Shown here in pieces: positions 57,686 to 64,000 of a DNA stretch of 64,000 nt. The stretch covers positions 1-64,000 of the forward strand of contig JAQTNK010000014.1 of the NCBI GenBank assembly GCA_028713915.1, given 5' to 3'. The notes under the pieces were generated by a model. It was not told the DNA's origin. It saw nothing but the letters and a program-made list of their open reading frames with translations, and did not search any database. Each line of letters begins with the position of its first letter. Within the stretch, counting starts at the first letter, position 1. Made by a program: the position numbers and the translations under genes. The DNA comes from Rhodocyclaceae bacterium. Lineage in GTDB: Bacteria; Pseudomonadota; Gammaproteobacteria; Burkholderiales; Rhodocyclaceae.

Positions 57686-58431
57686 ACACCAGCGCCGCCC
57701 GCGTCGCGGCCGATAGGCCGGCCGGAGCCGACGGGCTCGCCGCCGTGCTGGCGCGGCCCGACGTCTGGCGCGGCGGCCATTTCGCCGCCGCTTCCTTGCC
57801 GGCGCTCGCCAGCGGCTTCGCTGCGCTCGATGCCGAACTGCCGGGCGGCGGCTGGCCGCGCGGCGCGCTGACCGAACTCCTCGTCGATGGCGTCGGCCTG
57901 GGCGAACTGGGACTGCTGCTGCCGGCCTTGCGGGCCGTCCGTGCGGCGGGCGGCTGGTCGCTGCTGGTCGGTGCGCCCTATCCGCTGCATGCGCCGGCCT
58001 GGGCTGCGGCGGGACTCGATCTGGCGCGCCTCGTGATCGTTTCGCCGAGCGCCGAGCGCGACGCCCTCTGGGCGATGGAGCAGGCGCTGGCGAGCGCTGC
58101 GCCGGCGGCCGTGCTGTGCTGGACGGCAGGCGCCGCCGCCCGCGCGGTGCGGCGCCTGCAAGTCGCGGCGGCGGCCGGCGGCGCCGCCGCTTTCCTGTTC
58201 CGGCCGGCGCGGGCCGCGGCCACGGCCTCGGCGGCGCCGCTGCGCCTCGCCCTGGCTGCCGACGCCGCCGGACGCTGCGCCGTCTCCATCCTCAAACGGC
58301 GCGGGCCGCCGCTCGCCGCGCCCATTCATCTCGACCTGCCGCGCCCGGTGCGCAATCATGAATCCGCTCTGGCTGGCGCTCGATCTGCCCCGGCTGCCGC
58401 TCGAAGCGCATTCCAGCCTGCCTGCGCCTAG
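57682..58431 (+). CDS. imuA: Translesion synthesis accessory protein ImuA
   Basis: A 249-residue RecA/SulA-like protein: [23 protein letters not shown] aligns with the ImuA start, and the Walker-like region is degenerate. It belongs to the ImuA-ImuB-DnaE2 mutasome. GTG start overlaps the lexA stop (GTGA). The 3' end overlaps imuB by 74 bases in another frame, an unusually long overlap. Confidence 0.92.
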   Translation: MNTSAARVAADRPAGADGLAAVLARPDVWRGGHFAAASLPALASGFAALDAELPGGGWPRGALTELLVDGVGLGELGLLLPALRAVRAAGGWSLLVGAPYPLHAPAWAAAGLDLARLVIVSPSAERDALWAMEQALASAAPAAVLCWTAGAAARAVRRLQVAAAAGGAAAFLFRPARAAATASAAPLRLALAADAAGRCAVSILKRRGPPLAAPIHLDLPRPVRNHESALAGARSAPAAARSAFQPACA

Positions 58432-59785
58432 CGCCGTCGCCGCCGCCGCCCGCATCGTCGCCTGCGACGATGCCGCTCTCGCCGCGGGCGTCGTGCCGGG
58501 CATGGGTCTCGCGGCGGCGCGCGCCATGGCGCCGCAACTCGCCGTGGCGCCGCGCGATCCCGGGCGCGAGGCGGCGGCGCTCGAAGCGCTCGCCTGCTGG
58601 GCCGGCGGCTTCACGCCGCGCGTCGTGCTGGCGCCGCCGCAGGCGCTGCTCTTGGAAATCGGCGGCTGCCTGCGCTATTTCGGCGGCGTCGAAAAACTCC
58701 TCGGCGCCGCCCTCGCCGGCAGCGCAGATCAGGGATTCCGCACTCAGGCGGCCGTGGCGACGACGCCGCAAGGGGCGCTGTGGCTGGCGCAAGCCGGAAC
58801 GGCGGCGATCTGCGTCGATGCGGCGCGGCTTGCCGCGGCCCTCGATGCGCTGCCGCCGGCGCCGCTGCCGCCGCGGGCCCAGGAACGGCTGGCCGGCTTC
58901 GGCGTGCGCACGCTGGGCGCGGCGCGTCGGCTGCCGCGCGCCGGCCTCGCCCGCCGCATCGGCGCGGAAGCCGTCGCCCTGCTGGCGCGCGCCTACGGCG
59001 AATTGCCGGACCCGCGGCGCGACTTCGTTTTTCCCGAGCGATTTGCGCAGTCGCTCGAATTTCCGGCGCCGGTCGACCACGCCGCGGCGCTGCTGTTCGC
59101 CGCGCGCCGGCTCACGGCCGCGCTGGCCGGCTGGCTGGCGGCGCGGCAGGCCGGCATCGCCTCATGCACGCTGCATCTTTGCCATGACGGCCGCGAGGCC
59201 ACCCTCGTCGAACTGCGTTTCGCCGCCGCCACGCGCGACGCGGCGCGCTTCGAACGCGTGCTGCGCGAACGCCTGGAACGCCTGGCGCTTCAGGCGCCGG
59301 TGGCCAGCCTGCGCCTCGTCGTCGCTGCCGTCGCCGACTTGCCGGGACGCAGCGGCACGCTGTTCGACGGCGGCAGCGCCGGCGACGAAGGCATCGCCGC
59401 GCTGGTCGAGCGGCTGCGCGCGCGGCTCGGCGAGGCCTGCGTGCATGGCATCGCCGCCGTCGCCGACCACCGGCCGGAAGGCGCGACGCGGCAACTGCCG
59501 CAGGGCGAGGCGGGCGCCGCCGTGGCGTGCGGCCCGCGTCCCGTCTGGCTGCTCGCCGTCCCCGAGCCGATCGCCGAACGCGCCGGCCGGCCCTGGCGCA
59601 ACGGCCCGCTGCGCCTGCTGGCCGGCCCCGAGCGCATCGAGTCGGGCTGGTGGGATGGGGGCGAAGGCAGCGGCGACGCGCGCCGCGACTATTTCGTCGC
59701 CCTGACCGGCGATGCCCGCTGGGCCTGGGTGTTCCGCGAACTCGCCGCGCCCGGCGGCTGGTTCCTGCACGGCTGGTTCGGATGA
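58358..59785 (+). CDS. imuB: Y-family-like protein ImuB
   Basis: A 475-residue catalytically inactive relative of DinB/UmuC that bridges the beta clamp and DnaE2. [17 protein letters not shown] and LLLEIGGCLRYFGG match ImuB; the SIDE-type catalytic acids of active polymerases are absent. The tail ends AAPGGWFLHGWFG. No clear QLxLF clamp motif could be picked out. It would normally be followed by dnaE2, but an ABC transporter operon starts 43 bases later. Confidence 0.92.
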   Translation: MNPLWLALDLPRLPLEAHSSLPAPSAVAAAARIVACDDAALAAGVVPGMGLAAARAMAPQLAVAPRDPGREAAALEALACWAGGFTPRVVLAPPQALLLEIGGCLRYFGGVEKLLGAALAGSADQGFRTQAAVATTPQGALWLAQAGTAAICVDAARLAAALDALPPAPLPPRAQERLAGFGVRTLGAARRLPRAGLARRIGAEAVALLARAYGELPDPRRDFVFPERFAQSLEFPAPVDHAAALLFAARRLTAALAGWLAARQAGIASCTLHLCHDGREATLVELRFAAATRDAARFERVLRERLERLALQAPVASLRLVVAAVADLPGRSGTLFDGGSAGDEGIAALVERLRARLGEACVHGIAAVADHRPEGATRQLPQGEAGAAVACGPRPVWLLAVPEPIAERAGRPWRNGPLRLLAGPERIESGWWDGGEGSGDARRDYFVALTGDARWAWVFRELAAPGGWFLHGWFG

Positions 59786-59828
59786 TGCACAATCCTTCCT
59801 TGTCCGGCCCCCACAACGGAGAAGACAA

Positions 59829-60794
59829 ATGAAGAAAACCCGCATCGTTGCCCTCGCCCTTGCCAGCTTCGCCTTCGCTGCCCACGCCGAAGACCTCGTG
59901 CGCCTGGGCAACCTCAAGTTCGCCCACTACGGCGCCGTGTCCTACATGAAGGAAGTCTGTCCCAAGTACGGCATCAAGCTCGAAGAGCGCATGTTTCCCA
60001 AAGGCCCGGACATCATGCCGGCCATCGTCGCCGGCGAGATCGACATCGGCGCGCTGGCTTCCGACGGCGCCATCTCGGGACGCGCCAACGGCGTGCCGAT
60101 CTACACCGTGGCGGGCTTCGCCAAGGGCGGCGCGCGCATCGTCGCCGGCAGCGACAGCGGCATCCGCACGCTTGCCGACTTGAAGGGCAGGAAAGTCGGC
60201 GTCACGCGCGGCGGCGCGCAGGAGCTGCTGCTCTACGCCGAACTCGAGAAGGCCGGCCTCACCTGGGCCGACAAGCCGGGCAAGGACGTGCAGATCGTCT
60301 TCCTCGCTTTCGCCGACTTGAACCAGGCGCTGGCCGCCAAGCAGATCGACGCCATGTGCCAGTCCGAGCCGCAGTCCTCGCAGGCGATCAACAAGAAGTT
60401 CGGCGTCGAGATCGTCAAGCCCTACGACACGCCGATGGGCGAACCCTACCGCCTGCTGGTGATGACCGAGAAGCTCTACAACGACAAGCCGGACGTGGCG
60501 CTGCGCACCATGAAATGCTTTGTCGACGCCACCGCGCAGTTCAAGAAGAACATGGGGCTGGCGGAGAAATACGTGCGCGAGCAGATGTTCAAGCGCCAGA
60601 TCACGCCGCAGGACTTCAGGGATGCGCTGGACAACGCTTCCTACACCTACGATGTCACGCCCGGGCATATCGACGTCACCACCGCGTTCATGAACAAGTA
60701 CGGCGTCGGCCGCATGGCGAAGCCGCCGAAGGCGGCCGACTGGGTCAAGCTCGATCTGCTGCAGAAGGCCAAGGCCGAGCTGAAGGTGCAATGA
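59829..60794 (+). CDS. NMT1/SsuA-type ABC transporter substrate-binding protein
   Basis: A 321-residue precursor with a Sec signal (MKKTRIVALALASFAFAAHA). VRLGNLKFAHYGAVSYMKE, DIMPAIVAGEIDIGALAS, GRKVGVTRGGAQELLLY and QALAAKQIDAMCQSEP match binding proteins for sulfonates, nitrate or thiamine precursors (NMT1 family). Cys in the mature part is scarce. The ligand is not evident. CGGAGAAG precedes the ATG. First of a three-gene importer. Confidence 0.9.
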   Translation: MKKTRIVALALASFAFAAHAEDLVRLGNLKFAHYGAVSYMKEVCPKYGIKLEERMFPKGPDIMPAIVAGEIDIGALASDGAISGRANGVPIYTVAGFAKGGARIVAGSDSGIRTLADLKGRKVGVTRGGAQELLLYAELEKAGLTWADKPGKDVQIVFLAFADLNQALAAKQIDAMCQSEPQSSQAINKKFGVEIVKPYDTPMGEPYRLLVMTEKLYNDKPDVALRTMKCFVDATAQFKKNMGLAEKYVREQMFKRQITPQDFRDALDNASYTYDVTPGHIDVTTAFMNKYGVGRMAKPPKAADWVKLDLLQKAKAELKVQ

Positions 60795-60801
60795 CATTTT
60801 C

Positions 60802-61620
60802 ATGACGCGCCGACTCAAGGGACTTCTGCACGGCGCGCTGGTGCCGCTGGTCGTGCTCGCCGTCTGGGAAGCCTGCAGCCGCGCTGGTTTCGTTTCCGCC
60901 ATCGTGCTGCCGGCGCCGACGGCGGTCGCCGCCAAGTGGTGGCAGTCGCTGCTGCCGGCCCAGGCGTACGATGCGGCGACGCAGTCGCGGCTGGCCTGGC
61001 TGCTGTCGGGCGAGCTGATCCAGGACGCCGCTTCCAGCCTCTACCGCGTCGTCGTCGGCTTTCTCGTCGGCGGCGGGCTGGCCTTGCCGCTGGGCCTGGC
61101 GATGGGCGCCAAGCCGCGCGTCTATGATCTTTGCAATCCGCTGGTGCAGGTGCTGCGGCCGATTCCGCCAATCGCCTACATTCCGCTGGCGATCCTCTGG
61201 TTCGGCCTGGGCAATCCGCCGGCGGTCTTCCTCATCGCCATCGGCGCCTTCTTCCCGGTGCTGATGAACACCATCGCCGGCGTCCGCAATGTCGACGGCA
61301 TTTACCTGCGCGCGGCGAAGAACCTCGGCGTCGGCGAATGGACGCTGTTCGTGCGCGTGATCCTGCCCGCCGCCACGCCCTACATCCTCGCCGGCGTGCG
61401 CATCGGCATCGGCACCGCCTTCATCGTCGTCATCGTCTCCGAGATGATCGCGGTGAACGACGGGCTGGGCTTTCGCATCCTCGAAGCGCGCGAGTTCATG
61501 TGGTCGGACAAGATCATCGCCGGCATGTTCACCATCGGCCTGCTCGGCCTCGCGCTCGATACCGGCGTGAGCCGCCTCAACAACCATCTGCTGCGCTGGC
61601 ATCGCGGGCTGGAGCATTGA
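60802..61620 (+). CDS. ABC transporter permease (SsuC/TauC type)
   Basis: A 272-residue membrane protein with six helices and the EAA loop for the ATPase: RAAKNLGVGEWTLFVRVILPAATPYILAG. It is 7 bases after the binding protein and 1 base before the ATPase gene. Confidence 0.94.
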   Translation: MTRRLKGLLHGALVPLVVLAVWEACSRAGFVSAIVLPAPTAVAAKWWQSLLPAQAYDAATQSRLAWLLSGELIQDAASSLYRVVVGFLVGGGLALPLGLAMGAKPRVYDLCNPLVQVLRPIPPIAYIPLAILWFGLGNPPAVFLIAIGAFFPVLMNTIAGVRNVDGIYLRAAKNLGVGEWTLFVRVILPAATPYILAGVRIGIGTAFIVVIVSEMIAVNDGLGFRILEAREFMWSDKIIAGMFTIGLLGLALDTGVSRLNNHLLRWHRGLEH

Positions 61621-61621
61621 G

Positions 61622-62410
61622 ATGACCCAGATCGTCGCCAGCAAGGTGCAGAAAGTATTCCGCACCGCCGGCCTCGAAGTCGTCGCCTTGAAGGACATCG
61701 ATCTCGCCATCGGCAAGGGCGAGTTCGTCTGCCTGCTCGGCCCGTCGGGCTGCGGCAAGTCGACGCTGCTCAACGCCATCGCCGGCTTCTCGCTGCCGAC
61801 CGGCGGCACGATCACGGTCGACGGCCGCCCGGTCGCCGCGCCCGGGCCCGACCGCGGCATGGTGTTCCAGGAATACGCGCTGTTCCCGTGGATGACGGTG
61901 GCGCAGAACATCGCGTTCGGCCTCGAGGTGCAGAAGATGCCGAAAGCCGAGATCGCCGCCAGGGTCGACCAGCTCCTCGGCATGCTCAATCTCAAGGACT
62001 TCCGCGACCGCTTCCCGAAAGACCTCTCCGGCGGCATGCGCCAGCGCGTCGCCATCGCCCGCATCCTGGCGCTCGATTCGCCGATCATGCTGATGGACGA
62101 ACCGTTCGGCGCGCTCGACGCGCTCACCCGCCGCAACCTGCAGGACGAACTGCTGCGCATCTGGTCGGCAACCGGCAAGACCATCATCTTCGTCACCCAC
62201 TCGATCGAGGAATCGATCTATCTCGCCGACCGCATCGTCGTCATGACCTATCGGCCCGGCACCATCAAGCGCGATCAGCGCGTCGCCCTGGCGCGCCCGC
62301 GCGACCCGGCGGCGGCCGAGTTCAACGAACTCAAGCGCGAACTCAGCCGGCTGGTGATGGCCGAGCAGCAGCGCCACGCCGCGGAGGAAATGGGGATGTA
62401 CCCGCCGTAA
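61622..62410 (+). CDS. ABC transporter ATP-binding protein (SsuB/TauB type)
   Basis: A 262-residue ATPase: Walker A LLGPSGCGKSTLL, Q-loop VFQEYALFPW, signature LSGGMRQRVAIARIL, Walker B IMLMDEPFGALDAL and H-loop VTHSIEE. It completes the importer. The tail (AEQQRHAAEEMGMYPP) is longer than usual for SsuB. Confidence 0.95.
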   Translation: MTQIVASKVQKVFRTAGLEVVALKDIDLAIGKGEFVCLLGPSGCGKSTLLNAIAGFSLPTGGTITVDGRPVAAPGPDRGMVFQEYALFPWMTVAQNIAFGLEVQKMPKAEIAARVDQLLGMLNLKDFRDRFPKDLSGGMRQRVAIARILALDSPIMLMDEPFGALDALTRRNLQDELLRIWSATGKTIIFVTHSIEESIYLADRIVVMTYRPGTIKRDQRVALARPRDPAAAEFNELKRELSRLVMAEQQRHAAEEMGMYPP

Positions 62411-62545
62411 TCGACGCCCGGCCGCACCTTGCGGGCCGCTTCGACAATCGGGGATGCGACGGCATCGCATCGACGCGGCGACGCCGCAACCATCGCCGCC
62501 GTCGGCGTGAGGCGATGCCGCCGCGCTGTCGCCGGCGGGCGACAG

Positions 62546-62574
62546 TTGTCGACGCCGGCGTGCTGCCATACATT
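62546..62574 (+). promoter_or_regulatory. Possible promoter of the MASE4-GGDEF gene
   Basis: TTGTCG (62546-62551) and TACATT (62569-62574) are 17 bases apart, each matching four of six consensus positions. The 280-base gap 62411-62690 also holds a 9-bp inverted repeat (CGGCATCGC, 62460-62468, with GCGATGCCG, 62512-62520), perhaps the end of the ABC operon. The gene has a fine GGAGGT at 62681-62686. Confidence 0.35.
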
Positions 62575-62690
62575 CGTCGCCTGTCGGTCCACCCAGTGCG
62601 GCCGTATCCAGGGCTGCGCCATGACGCCCGGCCGGTGCAGCGAGGCCGCTGGCGACAGCGTCGGCCGAACCGCGATGGAAGGAGGTACCC

Positions 62691-64000
62691 ATGAACGGCA
62701 CCGGCATAGTCACGACCCAGGCCTCGGCCGGCGCGTGGATGTGGGCGGGCGCGGTGGCGGCGGGCTTGGCGCTGCTCGGCGTCGCCGTCGCCACCTACGG
62801 CGACGTGCCGATTGCGATCATGCCGAGCTTCATCCCGACCTCGTCGGTGGCGGCGATCATCGTGGACGGCCTCGTCGGCTATCTGCTGATCGTGCATTTC
62901 TTCATTTTCCGCCAGCCGGCGATCGGTTTCGCGGCATCGGCCTACGGCTTGCAGGCTTGTTCGGCGCTGGTGTGGCTGATGTCCTTTCCCGGGGCCTTCA
63001 CCAGCGATGCGCTGGTCGGCTTTTCCAGCCAGGCGGCGATGTGGATCGCGGTGTTCACCTATATCGGCTTCCCGGCGCTGATCCTGGCGGCGGTCCTCGT
63101 CCATTGGCTGCGCGGCGAGCGGCTGATCCCCAGGGACTACATTCCGTTCGCCGTGCTGGTCTGCTTTTGCGCCCCGTTCATCGTCGTCGCCGTCGCCAAC
63201 TGGTTCGCGGTCCGCCACCTGGAACTGCTGCCGGCGCTGATCCGGCACGGCGACTACGCCGCCCTGGCGACGAGTCCGCTGGGCGCCGTGCTGTGGGGCA
63301 TCAACGTCGTCGCCCTCATCGCCGTCACCCGCCCCGGCAACGTCTTCTTCCTCTGGCTGGGCGTTTCGGTGTTCGCCGAATTCATCGGCATGAGCCTGTG
63401 GCTGTCCGCTGCGGCGCGCCATACCTTCGAATGGTATGCGGGCCAGGCGGCGCACCTGGTCTCCGCCGTGATCCTGCTCGCCGCCCTGCAATGGGAAGTG
63501 CATCAGCTGTATCCGCTGCTGGCGCGGGCCAACGAGGCGCTGTACCGCGCCTCGGTCGAGGACGGGCTCACCGGCGTCTACAACCGCAGTTATTTCAACA
63601 ACCAGCTGCCGGCCGAACTGGCGCGGGCGCGGCGACAGCGCCAGCCGGTGTCGCTGGTGATGATCGACATCGACCACTTCAAGCGCCTCAACGACCGCTA
63701 CGGCCATCCCTTCGGCGACCGCTGCCTGGTGGAAGTCGCCAAGCGCCTGCGCGAGCAGATCCATCGCCCGGGCGACTTCACGGCGCGCTACGGCGGCGAG
63801 GAATTCGCCATGGTGCTGGTGGGCGCCTCGGCCAAGGGCGTGCGCGACATCGCCGAGCTGACGCGGCGCAAGATCGAAATCCTGCGCATCATGCCGCCGG
63901 CAAACCAGAGCGAGATGGTGGCCCTGACGGTGAGCATGGGCGTCGCGACGCTGGAAGCCGACGACGCCGCGGATGCGGCCGGCTTGCTGGCGGCCGCCGA
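62691..64000 (+). CDS. MASE4-type membrane GGDEF diguanylate cyclase, 5' part
   Basis: About 436 residues are visible; the 3' end leaves the window. Seven or eight membrane helices (about 15-285) form a MASE4-like sensor. The GGDEF domain begins near 300 with DGLTGVYNRSYF, has the Mg-binding MIDIDHFKRLND, GGEEF in ARYGGEEFAMVL and an I-site RPGD before it. Likely an active c-di-GMP synthase with product inhibition. GGAGGT fixes the ATG. Confidence 0.9.
   Translation, partial: MNGTGIVTTQASAGAWMWAGAVAAGLALLGVAVATYGDVPIAIMPSFIPTSSVAAIIVDGLVGYLLIVHFFIFRQPAIGFAASAYGLQACSALVWLMSFPGAFTSDALVGFSSQAAMWIAVFTYIGFPALILAAVLVHWLRGERLIPRDYIPFAVLVCFCAPFIVVAVANWFAVRHLELLPALIRHGDYAALATSPLGAVLWGINVVALIAVTRPGNVFFLWLGVSVFAEFIGMSLWLSAAARHTFEWYAGQAAHLVSAVILLAALQWEVHQLYPLLARANEALYRASVEDGLTGVYNRSYFNNQLPAELARARRQRQPVSLVMIDIDHFKRLNDRYGHPFGDRCLVEVAKRLREQIHRPGDFTARYGGEEFAMVLVGASAKGVRDIAELTRRKIEILRIMPPANQSEMVALTVSMGVATLEADDAADAAGLLAAA

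Overview
The window is a GC-rich, gene-dense stretch of a bacterial chromosome (about two thirds G+C, little intergenic space, many 1-4 base start/stop overlaps). The gene set points to a betaproteobacterium, most likely near the Rhodocyclales (Azoarcus/Dechloromonas/Accumulibacter-like). The pointers are a DUF2863 protein, a soluble high-potential iron-sulfur protein, an acs gene next to a symporter-type sensor kinase, two bacteriohemerythrins and a very large signalling complement. The taxonomic call is inference from gene content. No rRNA, tRNA, CRISPR array, insertion sequence or prophage was seen, so this looks like core and lineage-specific chromosome.

Layout. 1-6.0 kb: the end of a periplasmic binding protein, a membrane GGDEF-EAL protein and a convergent hybrid histidine kinase. 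6.1-8.1 kb: HiPIP, a small exported protein, and a GIY-YIG reading frame that runs without a stop into HU. 8.1-13.6 kb: a serC/ATP-grasp pair, a hemerythrin, murI and class I fumarase. 13.8-26.7 kb: an acetate locus holding acetyl-CoA synthetase, a small membrane protein, a symporter-histidine kinase, a lone receiver, a degenerate kinase fused to a DnaQ-type exonuclease, a CBS/DUF294 nucleotidyltransferase, a VC_2705-type sodium:solute symporter, then rmuC. 26.7-36.7 kb: a calcium-binding-type protein, a TPR-methyltransferase, DUF1810, a tiny membrane ORF, an AddB-like nuclease, an AddA/UvrD-like helicase and a 5'-nucleotidase.

36.7-42.9 kb: a compact signalling operon of FIST protein, two histidine kinases (one with a PocR sensor), a receiver and a REC-PAS-GAF-HD-GYP protein, behind an FNR-type site. 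42.9-48.7 kb: minus-strand housekeeping operons (EamA-mtfA-hemerythrin; yciB-yciI-bolA-parvulin; msrB) and dadA on the plus strand. 48.8-53.9 kb: DUF2863, the DUF47-Pit phosphate pair, a CorC/HlyC-type membrane protein and an FmdE-like protein behind a second FNR-type site. 54.0-59.8 kb: a membrane-anchored trehalose-6-phosphate synthase with its phosphatase, then lexA-imuA-imuB behind a perfect SOS box, with no dnaE2 directly after. 59.8-64 kb: an NMT1/SsuA-type ABC importer and the start of a MASE4-GGDEF protein.

Themes. Signalling (at least three c-di-GMP enzymes, four complete histidine kinases plus a dead one, three stand-alone or fused receivers), acetate uptake and activation, and DNA repair dominate. 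Two class-II-like FNR/CRP-family promoters share identical spacing, which suggests oxygen- or nitrogen-oxide-responsive control in a facultative anaerobe.
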